This document shows positions 16,891 through 24,787 of a stretch of DNA of 64,000 nucleotides, piece by piece. Origin of the DNA: Corynebacterium endometrii (GTDB lineage Bacteria; Actinomycetota; Actinomycetes; Mycobacteriales; Mycobacteriaceae); assembly GCF_004795735.1 (NCBI RefSeq), contig NZ_CP039247.1:1116001-1180000 (forward strand). Direction: 5' to 3'. The notes beneath the pieces are model-generated. The model was not told the origin of the DNA and ran no database searches. It was given only the letters and a program-made list of their open reading frames with translations. A program made the position numbers and the translations under genes. Every line of letters starts with the position of its first letter. The stretch's first letter is position 1.

Positions 16891-18084
16891 ATGTCTACAC
16901 AGCAGGTTAAAGGTAACGTCGCCGAAGTCTTCTCCGTCTTCCTCCGCCTCGGGCTGACCTCCTTTGGAGGGCCGACGGCGCACCTCGGCTACTTCCGCGA
17001 CGAGTTCGTGTCCAGGCGCAAATGGATGAGCGAGAAGAGCTACGCCGACTTGGTCGCCCTGTGCCAATTCTTGCCCGGGCCCGCCTCAAGCCAGGTAGGC
17101 ATGGTGGTCGGGCTACAACGCGCCGGCTACGTCGGCATGTTCGCGGCGTGGTTCGCGTTCACCATGCCGTCGGTAATCGCGCTTGTACTCTTCGCCCTCG
17201 GGGTCGCGGTCATGGGAGACATCTCCGACGCCGGGTGGCTGGCGGGCCTGAAAGCCGCGGCGGTCGCCGTCGTTGCGCAGGCGGTTCTCGGCATGACAAA
17301 GTCGCTGATCACCGACAAGATCCGCGCGGGTATCGCCTTGGCGGCATTCATCCTTGTGCTTCTAATCCCCAACCCGATCGTCCAGGTCGGCGCGATCGTC
17401 GTTGGTATGGTCGCGGGGCTCGCAGCGCTCCGGGCGACTCCCGATGCAGACGATGACGTTGGGTTTAGCTCGCGGGTGCCGAAGAGCGTGTCGTTCGTGT
17501 CGCTCGCGGTTTTCGCAGCCCTGTTCGTGCTTCTGCCTGTGCTCGCGGCCGCGGCTGGCAGCACAACAGCCTTTATCGCTGACACCTTCTACCGCGCCGG
17601 TGCGCTTGTCTTCGGCGGCGGCCACGTTGTCCTACCACTGCTGGAGAGCGCGACCGTGCCCACCGGGCTGGTTGACCACGACACCTTCCTCGCCGGGTAC
17701 GGCGCCGCGCAGGCGGTGCCGGGTCCACTGTTCACCTTCGCCTCGTTCCTCGGTGCATCCGCCCAAGGGGTCCACTGGGTGATCGGTGCCGTGGTGGCGA
17801 CGATCGCGATTTTCCTCCCCGCCGCCCTCCTCGTCCTCGTGGCGTTGCCGCTGTGGGAGGGCTTGCGCAAGCACGCCGCCGCAGCGCGTGCAATCGCTGG
17901 TGCGAACGCGGCCGTGGTGGGCATCCTCGCCGCCGCGCTGTACGACCCTGTCTTCATCGCCGGTGTGACCTCCGCGGCCACGATGGCTGTGGCTGCGGCA
18001 TCGTTTACCGCGCTGCAGGCGTGGAAACTGCCGGCGTGGGCGGTCGTGATCGCCGCCGCGGTCATCGGTTTGATCGCGCTGTAG
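16891..18084 (+). CDS. chrA: Chromate transporter, two-domain ChrA
   Basis: The 397-residue membrane protein of the CHR family exports chromate ions and gives chromate tolerance. Both CHR halves are visible: N-terminal FLRLGLTSFGGPTAHLGYFRDEFV and CQFLPGPASSQVGMVVG (about residues 15-75), and C-terminal FYRAGALVFGGGHVVLPLLE with GYGAAQAVPGPLFTFASFLG (about 230-290). About 11 hydrophobic segments can be counted. Start ATG 16891 follows a palindrome and has no clear ribosome site; a GTG at 16873 would add six residues. The gene is richer in G+C at third positions than its neighbours and sits between tRNA-Glu copies 2 and 3 with a broken panD, suggesting acquisition. Confidence 0.93.
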   Translation: MSTQQVKGNVAEVFSVFLRLGLTSFGGPTAHLGYFRDEFVSRRKWMSEKSYADLVALCQFLPGPASSQVGMVVGLQRAGYVGMFAAWFAFTMPSVIALVLFALGVAVMGDISDAGWLAGLKAAAVAVVAQAVLGMTKSLITDKIRAGIALAAFILVLLIPNPIVQVGAIVVGMVAGLAALRATPDADDDVGFSSRVPKSVSFVSLAVFAALFVLLPVLAAAAGSTTAFIADTFYRAGALVFGGGHVVLPLLESATVPTGLVDHDTFLAGYGAAQAVPGPLFTFASFLGASAQGVHWVIGAVVATIAIFLPAALLVLVALPLWEGLRKHAAAARAIAGANAAVVGILAAALYDPVFIAGVTSAATMAVAAASFTALQAWKLPAWAVVIAAAVIGLIAL

Positions 18085-18138
18085 CTCAATAGAGCAACCT
18101 GGCACTTTCTCGTAAGCGGTGTATCCTTGGACACGCAC

Positions 18139-18154
18139 AATGAAAATTTTCATT
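18139..18154. promoter_or_regulatory. Perfect 16-bp AT-rich palindrome before the second 3-hydroxyacyl-CoA dehydrogenase gene
   Basis: AATGAAAATTTTCATT is its own reverse complement and ends 17 bp before the ATG at 18172. It overlaps where a promoter would be expected, so it is a candidate operator. It loosely recalls Fur/Zur-type boxes, but no regulator is encoded nearby. Confidence 0.5.
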
Positions 18155-18171
18155 ACAGCAAAGGAAGTGTC

Positions 18172-19059
18172 ATGACTGACATTAAGAACGTTTCCGTCAT
18201 CGGTGCAGGCGTCCTGGGCGCCCAGATCGCATTCGTCATCGCCCACGCCGGGTTTAAGGTCACCGCATGGGACATCAATGACGACGCGGTTGAGGCCGCC
18301 AAGGGACGTTTTAACTCCATTGGCAAGTTCATGATCGCCGACCTCGACACCGCTAGCGAGGAGAGCGTTGCTAAGGCTCACGAGAACCTCTCGCTGACCA
18401 CGGACATGGAAGCAGCCGTCGCTGAAGCGGACATTATTATTGAGGCAGTTCCGGAGAAGCTCGACCTGAAGCGCTCCACCTGGGAGAAATTGGGCAAGGC
18501 AGCGCCGTCGCACACCATCTTCTGCACGAACACCTCGTCGCTGCTCGGCAGCGAGATTGCGGACGCCTCCGGCGACCCGAAGCGCTTCATCAACACCCAC
18601 TTCGCCAACCGCGTATGGGTCAAGAACATCGTCGAGATCATGCCGAACCCGGAGACGGACCTGAAGTACCGCGACATTATCGAGGAGTTCGCCCACGAGG
18701 CTGACCTCGCACCCGTCGTGCTGAAGAAGGAGCAGCGCGCCTACCTGCTCAACACCATGATGGTCCCGTTCCTGCAGGGAGCGCAGTACCTCTACGTCAA
18801 CGATGTCGCTGACGTCGACCAGATTGATAAGGACTGGCGCATCGCCATGGGCACCGATATGGGCCCGTTCGAGATCATGGACATAATCGGCCTGCGCTCC
18901 ATCGTTAACGTTGCTGAGGGTTCCGGCGAGGATCAGCCGGAGTGGAAGAAGAAGTTCACCGAGATCGCCAAGCAGATGATCGAGGAAGGTCGCTCCGGCC
19001 AGGGCGACGGCGAGGGCTTCTACAAGTACGACGAGGACGGCAACAAGATCGCGAAGTAA
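18172..19059 (+). CDS. 3-hydroxyacyl-CoA dehydrogenase, NAD-dependent (copy B)
   Basis: The 295-residue relative of the gene at 14313 has the same layout: Rossmann motif VIGAGVLGAQIAFV, EADIIIEAVPEKLDLKRSTW, TNTSSLLGSEIAD, then THFANRVWVKNIVEI with the catalytic His and Glu, and a helical dimerisation domain ending GFYKYDEDGNKIAK. By eye the two proteins are only partly alike and have different insertions, so this is not a recent duplication. AAAGGAAG (18161-18168) precedes ATG 18172. A perfect palindrome just upstream suggests specific control. It lies between chrA and tRNA-Glu copy 3. Confidence 0.92.
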   Translation: MTDIKNVSVIGAGVLGAQIAFVIAHAGFKVTAWDINDDAVEAAKGRFNSIGKFMIADLDTASEESVAKAHENLSLTTDMEAAVAEADIIIEAVPEKLDLKRSTWEKLGKAAPSHTIFCTNTSSLLGSEIADASGDPKRFINTHFANRVWVKNIVEIMPNPETDLKYRDIIEEFAHEADLAPVVLKKEQRAYLLNTMMVPFLQGAQYLYVNDVADVDQIDKDWRIAMGTDMGPFEIMDIIGLRSIVNVAEGSGEDQPEWKKKFTEIAKQMIEEGRSGQGDGEGFYKYDEDGNKIAK

Positions 19060-19111
19060 CCCACCCGCGGTAGGGGTGCCGACATGCTGATTTGCCGGAT
19101 AGCCGGGGCGT

Positions 19112-19148
19112 GTTCTATCTTTTAGGAGTCGCAAACGACAGATAGAAC
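19112..19148. repeat. Inverted repeat abutting tRNA-Glu copy 3
   Basis: GTTCTATCT (19112-19120) and AGATAGAAC (19140-19148) are a perfect 9-bp inverted repeat around a 19-base loop that contains CTTTTAGG. The right arm ends two bases before the tRNA 5' end. It could be a terminator for the upstream gene or a structure affecting tRNA 5' processing. Confidence 0.5.
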
Positions 19149-19150
19149 GC

Positions 19151-19223
19151 GCCCCGTTCGTCTAGCGGCCTAGGACGCCGGCCTCTCACGCCGGTAACAC
19201 GGGTTCAAATCCCGTACGGGGTA
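19151..19223 (+). tRNA. tRNA-Glu (anticodon CTC), copy 3
   Basis: Identical to the 73-base copies at 13916 and 16034. It is followed at 19254 by a strong hairpin. Confidence 0.96.
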
Positions 19224-19251
19224 CAATTAGCGCCCGGGAAACCGCACGCTG

Positions 19252-19300
19252 TTAAACGAGGTAGTTAGTGATTATTCACTGACTACCTCGTTTGCGTTTT
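19252..19300 (+). terminator. Terminator after tRNA-Glu copy 3
   Basis: AAACGAGGTAGT...AGTGA pairs with TCACT...ACTACCTCGTTT around a TTAT loop, followed by GCGTTTTCC. It is an unusually long, nearly perfect stem. Confidence 0.85.
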
Positions 19301-19795
19301 CCCACTCGATGTGGACTTTGGGATAGTGGCTAAGTGCGCTGTGCTCGGCAGTTGGAGGGGATGGATTAAAGGCCAGTATGCGTTCCGCTATTGGAAATGC
19401 CCCTATCGGAATGTGGCGTACTGAGAGCCGGGATGCCATTGAGGGTTTCTCCGCAGCTGAGCCTGGGACGCTATCTAACGCTCGGTTAGGGGTCAAGAGT
19501 TAGCGCGGCCTGTACCCGTGGGGCTAAATTGTAGGAACGCGCGGCCCTGCGAAACCCAATCGAACTGGTCCCATCCGAGCTATCCCAATTGAAGGTTGCC
19601 CCTGGGCTCCCTGTGGGCGCCGCGTCGGCGCGGTGGGAGAGCGGGGCGTGATTGAGGGGGTGCTGCGGGAAGGGCGCGGGGACAACCCGCAGCCCGGAAG
19701 AGCGGGCGTTGCTGCGGTTCCTGCTTGGGCAAGTCTCATACGCGCCGCTTCCTGCAATTGATTTAGCTCCCGGGCGCGGGTTATCTGGCTAGCTC
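19301..19795. other. About 495 bp without a convincing gene
   Basis: Short open frames occur on both strands, but none has a good start, a ribosome site or a recognisable product. A GC-rich stretch near 19600-19740 has coding-like base use in more than one frame interrupted by stops; it may be a decayed gene. It lies between the last tRNA-Glu copy and the end of the FMN reductase gene. Confidence 0.4.
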
Positions 19796-20491
19796 TTAAT
19801 CGGAGCCTGAGCCGTCATGACCGGCCAAGAGAGAGGCGAAATCAGTCACGTTGGCGTCCACGGTGGTATTCGTGCTTTCCCTCTTTGGCTTGTTGCCCGC
19901 GCTCGTGCCGGATTTCTCCGCGGCATCGAAATCGGGCCCAAATCCCGCCACAGAATCGCGCACATCGACGATACGCTCCGCGAGCTCGCGGGCGGCGCGG
20001 ATGATTCTCGGATCTAGATCGGAATCTTGGCCGAAATCCTCGGTTGCGGCGAAGACCGCGGTGGGCATTGTGCTTGCGCGAAGGTAGCTAAAGAGCGGCC
20101 GGAGCGCGTAATCCAACACCAAGGAATGGCGAGCGGTGCCGGCCGTGGCGGCAATCAGGACCGGCACGCCGGTCAACGCATGATGGTCAAGGGCATCGAA
20201 AAACATCTTGAAAACGCCGGAATAGGAAGCATTAAACACCGGGGAGGCAGCGATTAAGGCATCGGCTTCCGCTACCGTATCGAGGCTGGCGCGGAGTCTT
20301 TCGTTATAAATTCCGGTGGACATTGCGGTAGCCAAATCCATGACAACGTCATTGGTATCAACATACGTTACGTCCAGTCCTTCACCGCGTTTGGATACCT
20401 GCGCGCTCACCGACTCGGCGATTCGCTCGGCAAGCATGCGCGTAGATGAGGGGTTCGATAGGCCGCCATTGACAACAACTAATTTCTTCAT
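19796..20491 (-). CDS. NADPH-dependent FMN reductase (CE1759-type)
   Basis: The 231-residue flavodoxin-like protein supplies reduced FMN. MKKLVVVNGGLSNPSSTRMLA with the phosphate-binding loop opens the protein, and ADALIAASPVFNASYSGVFKMFFDAL is the usual flavin-site segment. AATAGTARHSLVLDYALRPLF follows, typical of the MsuE/SsuE-like group. About 60 C-terminal residues are polar and probably disordered. It starts 3 bp after the stop of the luciferase-like gene, so the two form an operon, fitting a two-component flavin monooxygenase (reductase plus oxygenase). The substrate is unknown. Confidence 0.9.
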   Translation of the reverse strand: MKKLVVVNGGLSNPSSTRMLAERIAESVSAQVSKRGEGLDVTYVDTNDVVMDLATAMSTGIYNERLRASLDTVAEADALIAASPVFNASYSGVFKMFFDALDHHALTGVPVLIAATAGTARHSLVLDYALRPLFSYLRASTMPTAVFAATEDFGQDSDLDPRIIRAARELAERIVDVRDSVAGFGPDFDAAEKSGTSAGNKPKRESTNTTVDANVTDFASLLAGHDGSGSD

Positions 20492-20494
20492 GAT

Positions 20495-21643
20495 TTAGCT
20501 CCGGGTCTCCTTCACAGATTGTTCCACGCGTTTCTCGGCCGGGCGGATTTTCAGGTGAGGCGAGTCCGGCCCCTCGGCAACGAGCGTGGCATGGGTTGGC
20601 GGATCTGACGGCACGTGCGATGGGCGGCGTGCCTCAAACTCCTTGCGCAGCACCGGCACGATTTCCTTTCCGAGGATCTCCACCTGCTCGAGCGCCATCT
20701 CCAGTGGAAGGCCGGCATGGTCTAGGAGGAATAGCTGGCGCTGGTAATCGCCAATTTCGTCGGCGTAGCTTAAGTAGCGTTCGATGATCTGCTCGGGGGT
20801 GCCTACGGTCAGTGGGGTAATACGCTCAAATTCCTCCAGTGATGGACCATGGCCATAGACCGGCGCGTTATCGAAGTAGGGGCGGAAGGTGTCCTTGGCC
20901 TTCTTCTCAGTCTCTGCCGCGAAGAATTGCCCGCCTAGGCCAACGATAGCCTGGTCTGCCGAACCGTGGCCGTAATGCTCGAAGCGCTGGCGGTAGAGGT
21001 TGACCATGGCCCTGGTGTGCTCAATGTTCCAGAAGATATGGTTATGGAAGAATCCGTCGCCGTAGAACGCGGCCTGCTCCGCGATTTCGGTGGAGCGAAT
21101 GGAGCCGTGCCAAACGAACGGTGCCACGCCGTCGAGGGGGCGTGGGGTAGCGGTGAACTGTTGCAAAGGGGTGCGGAATTGGCCGGACCAGTTCACGTTT
21201 TCCTCGCGCCACAGGGTGCGCAGGAGGTGGTAATTCTCTACCGCTAGGGCAATGCCCTGGCGGATGTCCTTGCCGAACCATGGGTAGACGGGGCCGGTGT
21301 TTCCGCGTCCCATAATGAGATCCACGCGCCCGTTGGCTAAGTGCTGAAGGTAGGCGTAATCCTCCGCGATGCGGACGGGGTCTGTGGTGGTGATAAGCGT
21401 GGTGGACGTTGAGAGCTGAATGTTCTGCGTCTGTGCAGCAATATTAGCCAGAAGCACCGGTGGGTTGGCGGGGGCTGCGAAGGGCGGGTTGTGGTGCTGG
21501 CCAGTCGCAAAAACGTCGAGGCCAACCTCTTCGGCCTTCTTGGCCAAGGCCACGGTTGATTTAATGCGCTCGTGCTCCGTCGGTGTCCTACCGGTTGTTG
21601 GATCTGTAGTGACGTCTCCGATGGTAAATATTCCGAATTGCAT
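20495..21643 (-). CDS. FMN-dependent luciferase-like monooxygenase (LLM class, CE1758-type)
   Basis: The 382-residue TIM-barrel flavin oxygenase of the bacterial luciferase family probably uses FMNH2 made by the neighbouring reductase. Family marks are MQFGIFTIGD at the start, FATGQHHNPPFA, STSTTLITTTDPVRIAEDYA and VDLIMGRGNTGPVYPWFG, then GTPEQIIERYL near the C-terminal third. ATG 21643 is preferred to the longer frame from 21682 because the protein then begins like its relatives. A palindromic GTTGATGCGTCAAC lies 23 bp upstream. The oxidised substrate cannot be told from sequence. Confidence 0.92.
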   Translation of the reverse strand: MQFGIFTIGDVTTDPTTGRTPTEHERIKSTVALAKKAEEVGLDVFATGQHHNPPFAAPANPPVLLANIAAQTQNIQLSTSTTLITTTDPVRIAEDYAYLQHLANGRVDLIMGRGNTGPVYPWFGKDIRQGIALAVENYHLLRTLWREENVNWSGQFRTPLQQFTATPRPLDGVAPFVWHGSIRSTEIAEQAAFYGDGFFHNHIFWNIEHTRAMVNLYRQRFEHYGHGSADQAIVGLGGQFFAAETEKKAKDTFRPYFDNAPVYGHGPSLEEFERITPLTVGTPEQIIERYLSYADEIGDYQRQLFLLDHAGLPLEMALEQVEILGKEIVPVLRKEFEARRPSHVPSDPPTHATLVAEGPDSPHLKIRPAEKRVEQSVKETRS

Positions 21644-21666
21644 AGTCCCCACGTTAACCCCGTGAT

Positions 21667-21680
21667 GTTGATGCGTCAAC
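21667..21680. promoter_or_regulatory. Candidate operator before the LLM/FMN-reductase operon
   Basis: GTTGA (21667-21671), TGCG, TCAAC (21676-21680) is a perfect inverted repeat 23 bp before the monooxygenase start, similar in form to MarR-type TTGA...TCAA sites. No regulator gene is adjacent. The rest of 21681-21939 shows no gene. Confidence 0.45.
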
Positions 21681-21939
21681 AAAAATTTAAACTAAAACCG
21701 GGAGGAAGTTTCTGCTGGTGTGAGCCGTGCGTAGACGGGGAAGGTTTGCCCAAGGTTCGGCGGCGGTTGGGAAGCCGCCCATTGGACTGGGTGCGGCTGC
21801 TTGAGGCTCAAGCCGGAAGTATTGGCTTAGGAAGGTAAGTCTCTTATTCCTTTGCTACGCCGGGGTCACAATTCCCGCATCGTGGGGCGGTCGCCGGGGT
21901 GCCGGCCCCGTCGTTCGGCGGGCTTGTAGGCTAAGGCCG

Positions 21940-22623
21940 CTAGAGGCTATCGCCTAGGCGCTTGGCGTAGGCCTTGAGGGTGGGACCAAACTTTTGGCCG
22001 GGGGAGGGGCGGAAGCGTTCGGCGGAACCGGAAATGGATAGCACGCCAATAAAGGCGCCGGTGGAGTCGATGACCGGAGCGGAACACGAGGCAAGGCCGG
22101 CCTCGCGTTCCTCAAGGGATTCGGAAAAGCCCCGGTTGCGGGCTAGGTCCACATCAGCGCGGCTGAAGGTGGCGTCCTTGACTTCGACGTCGGCAAAGGC
22201 GGCGATTACGCGCGCCGCGGAGCCGGAGGTCAGCGGGAGCTGGCGCCCAACCGGAACCACGTTGTGCAAGCCGCTTTCCGGCTCGCGTGCGGCCACGCAG
22301 GTGCGGGTGGTTCCGGTGAGCTGGTACAGCTGCACTGACTCCCCGGTTTCCTCGAGCAGCTCTTCCATGATCGGGCCGGCGGCCTCGATGAGGTGATCGC
22401 GGTTGCCCGGCAGGGCGGGCCCGGTGGTCCACCGCCCGTCAGCGGTGCGCGTGAGGATGCGGTGCGCCTCCAGGGCGGTGGCCAGGCGGTGCGCTGTGGC
22501 GCGCGGTAGGCCGGTGGTCTCACACAGATCGTTTAACGAGGATGGCTTGTTGGCGGCGGCCATCATAATAGCCACGGCGCGGTCTAGTACCTTGATGCCG
22601 GATACTGCGCTATACTCTCCCAT
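21940..22623 (-). CDS. ltbR: IclR-family regulator of leucine biosynthesis (LtbR)
   Basis: In C. glutamicum LtbR represses leuB, leuCD and genes near tryptophan synthesis. The 227-residue product has a winged helix-turn-helix (about 5-65; VLDRAVAIMMAAANKPSSLNDLCETTGLPRATAHRLATAL) and an IclR ligand domain (about 85-220; ESVQLYQLTGTTRTCVA, PLTSGSAARVIAAF, CSAPVIDSTGAFIGVLSISG). The start at ATG 22623 is chosen because it begins like relatives; an upstream ATG would add seven residues. It is divergent from leuC with a 50-bp gap containing a palindrome, which fits control of both genes. Confidence 0.93.
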   Translation of the reverse strand: MGEYSAVSGIKVLDRAVAIMMAAANKPSSLNDLCETTGLPRATAHRLATALEAHRILTRTADGRWTTGPALPGNRDHLIEAAGPIMEELLEETGESVQLYQLTGTTRTCVAAREPESGLHNVVPVGRQLPLTSGSAARVIAAFADVEVKDATFSRADVDLARNRGFSESLEEREAGLASCSAPVIDSTGAFIGVLSISGSAERFRPSPGQKFGPTLKAYAKRLGDSL

Positions 22624-22627
22624 ATAA

Positions 22628-22658
22628 TGAAATCTACGTCTCAATTAATGAGATTTCA
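22628..22658. promoter_or_regulatory. Nested palindromes in the ltbR-leuC gap, probable LtbR operator
   Basis: TGAAATCT (22628-22635) is inverted as AGATTTCA (22651-22658), and inside it TCTCAATTAATGAGA (22639-22653) is nearly palindromic. The whole 50-bp divergent gap is built around this symmetry. Assignment to LtbR is inferred from position. Confidence 0.65.
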
Positions 22659-22673
22659 AGTGGAGTGATGTGA

Positions 22674-24095
22674 ATGTCTGAAAAGTTGACCTTGGCAGAG
22701 AAAGTCTGGCGTGACCACGTGGTCACCAAGGGTGAGAACGGTGCGCCGGACCTGATCTATATCGATTTCCAGCTCCTCCATGAGGTTACCAGCCCCCAGG
22801 CCTTCGATGGACTTCGCCTGGCCGGCCGCAGGATGCGCCACCCGGAGCTGCACTTGGCCACCGAGGACCACAACGTGCCGACCCTGGGCATTAAAACCGG
22901 TAACCTGCTGGAGATTAAGGATGAAACCTCCCGCACCCAGGTGTCCACCCTGCGCAAGAACTGTGAAGAGTTCGGCGTGCGCCTGCACTCCATGGGTGAT
23001 GAGCAGCAGGGAATCGTTCACACCGTGGGCCCGCAGCTGGGTATTACCCAGCCGGGCATGACCATCGTCTGTGGCGACTCCCATACCTCTACCCACGGTG
23101 CCTTCGGTTCCATCGCCATGGGCATTGGTACCTCTGAGGTTGAGCATGTGATGGCGACCCAGACCCTGTCCCTGAAGCCGTTTAAGACCATGGCCATTGA
23201 GGTCACCGGCGAACTGCAGGAGGGCGTGGGCGCCAAGGACCTGATCCTGGCGATCATCGCCAAGATCGGCACCGGCGGCGGGCAGGGCCACATCATTGAG
23301 TACCGCGGTGAGGCTATCCGCAAGATGTCCATGGAAGCCCGTATGACCATCTGCAACATGTCCATCGAGGCGGGCGCCCGCGCCGGCATGGTGGCGCCTG
23401 ACCAAACTACCTTTGACTACGTCCAGGGGCGCGAGTTCGCACCCAAGGGGGCGGATTGGGATGCGGCCGTTGAATACTGGAAGACCCTGCCCACCGATGA
23501 GGGCGCGGAGTTTGACACCGTAGTAGAAATTGACGGCTCCGCGCTGACCCCATTCGTCACGTGGGGAACCAACCCTGGCCAGGGCCTGCCGCTGAGTGAG
23601 TGCGTCCCTAACCCTGAAGACGCCGGCGATGACAATGCCAAGGCCGCGATTGAGAAGGCGCTGGCTTACATGGATCTGACCCCGGGTACGCCACTGCGTG
23701 AGATTGCGATTGACACCGTATTCCTTGGCTCGTGCACCAACGCCCGCATTGAGGACCTGCGCGAGGCAGCCGCGGTGGTCAAGGGTCGCAGTATCGCCGC
23801 CGGTACGCGCATGATTGTGGTTCCGTCCTCTGAAATAGTAAAGAAACAAGCCGAGGAGGAGGGCCTGGACAAGATATTCACTGACTTCGGAGCCGAGTGG
23901 CGCACCGCCGGTTGTTCGATGTGCCTTGGCATGAACCCGGACCAACTGGCCCCAGGCGAGCGTTCTGCGTCAACCTCCAACCGCAACTTCGAGGGCCGTC
24001 AGGGGCCGGGGGGCCGCACGCACCTGGTATCGCCAGGGGTTGCCGCGGCCACCGCGGTGGCCGGCCATCTGTCCGCCCCGGCCGATCTGAAATAA
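22674..24095 (+). CDS. leuC: 3-isopropylmalate dehydratase, large subunit
   Basis: With LeuD forms the isomerase that turns 2-isopropylmalate into 3-isopropylmalate. The 473-residue aconitase-family protein has the Fe-S ligands in LGSCTNAR and [12 protein letters not shown], the [14 protein letters not shown] motif (here [15 protein letters not shown]), and [13 protein letters not shown]. Length is normal (~470). ATG 22674 is preceded by GGAG (22662-22665). leuD follows after 21 bp, so the two are co-transcribed. Confidence 0.98.
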   Translation: MSEKLTLAEKVWRDHVVTKGENGAPDLIYIDFQLLHEVTSPQAFDGLRLAGRRMRHPELHLATEDHNVPTLGIKTGNLLEIKDETSRTQVSTLRKNCEEFGVRLHSMGDEQQGIVHTVGPQLGITQPGMTIVCGDSHTSTHGAFGSIAMGIGTSEVEHVMATQTLSLKPFKTMAIEVTGELQEGVGAKDLILAIIAKIGTGGGQGHIIEYRGEAIRKMSMEARMTICNMSIEAGARAGMVAPDQTTFDYVQGREFAPKGADWDAAVEYWKTLPTDEGAEFDTVVEIDGSALTPFVTWGTNPGQGLPLSECVPNPEDAGDDNAKAAIEKALAYMDLTPGTPLREIAIDTVFLGSCTNARIEDLREAAAVVKGRSIAAGTRMIVVPSSEIVKKQAEEEGLDKIFTDFGAEWRTAGCSMCLGMNPDQLAPGERSASTSNRNFEGRQGPGGRTHLVSPGVAAATAVAGHLSAPADLK

Positions 24096-24116
24096 GTAGA
24101 AAGAAGGAACAGAACA

Positions 24117-24701
24117 ATGGAAAAGTTCACCACGCACACTGGCACTGGCGTCCCACTGCGTTATTCCAACGTTGATACTGATCAGATCATCCCCGCCGTC
24201 TACCTGAAATCGGTCAAGCGCTCGGGTTTTGAGGATGGCCTATTTTCCAACTGGCGCAAGGACCCAAACTTCATCCTCAACCAGGATGAATTCAAGGACG
24301 GTTCAGTACTGTTTGCCGGGGAGGACTTTGGTACCGGTTCCTCGCGCGAGCATGCGGTCTGGGCGCTGGGTGACTACGGTTTCAGGGCCGTGTTTTCTTC
24401 CCGCTTCGCGGATATTTTCCGTGGAAACTCCGGCAAGGCTGGATTGCTCACCGGCTTGATGGACCAAGGCGATATCGAGCTCATCTGGAAGCAACTGGAA
24501 TCCGGTGATACCCAAGTCACCGTCGATCTTGAGGCCCGCACGGTAACCGTGGGTGGCAACACCTATTCGTTCGATATCGATGATTACACCCGCTGGCGCC
24601 TCATGGAGGGCCTCGATGATATTGGCCTGACCCTGCGCGATGAGGATGCCATCACTGGTTATGAGGGCAAACGCCCAGCCTTCAAGCCCGCGGTGAACTA
24701 A
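24117..24701 (+). CDS. leuD: 3-isopropylmalate dehydratase, small subunit
   Basis: Swivel-domain partner of LeuC, 194 residues. It begins [27 protein letters not shown], has [14 protein letters not shown] and the [18 protein letters not shown] segment typical of the subunit. AGAAGGAA stands before the ATG. A strong terminator follows at 24726, ending the leuCD operon. Confidence 0.98.
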   Translation: MEKFTTHTGTGVPLRYSNVDTDQIIPAVYLKSVKRSGFEDGLFSNWRKDPNFILNQDEFKDGSVLFAGEDFGTGSSREHAVWALGDYGFRAVFSSRFADIFRGNSGKAGLLTGLMDQGDIELIWKQLESGDTQVTVDLEARTVTVGGNTYSFDIDDYTRWRLMEGLDDIGLTLRDEDAITGYEGKRPAFKPAVN

Positions 24702-24725
24702 ACCCTACTCGCCACACGTTGCCTT

Positions 24726-24768
24726 AAGGCCCGGAACCGTTAGATCCGACGGTCCCGGGCCTTTTTAT
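24726..24768 (+). terminator. Terminator after leuCD
   Basis: AGGCCCGG, with inner stem ACCGT/ACGGT, pairs with CCGGGCCT and runs into TTTTT. It lies between convergent genes. Confidence 0.9.
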
Positions 24769-24787
24769 GCCTTTATCTCGCTGCGAA

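Noticed and set aside
16492..17067. 191-codon minus-strand open frame opposite panD and chrA
   Set aside because: It is antisense to two recognisable plus-strand sequences and has no family motif; high third-position GC makes long antisense frames common here.
17632..19134. 500-codon minus-strand open frame across chrA and the second dehydrogenase
   Set aside because: Shadow of two well-supported genes; spans their gap and has no recognisable motif.
19524..19757. 77-codon minus-strand Pro/Arg-rich frame
   Set aside because: Low-complexity product, no start signal; likely GC-rich non-coding sequence.
22656..23945. 429-codon minus-strand frame opposite leuC
   Set aside because: Antisense shadow of a clear aconitase-family gene.
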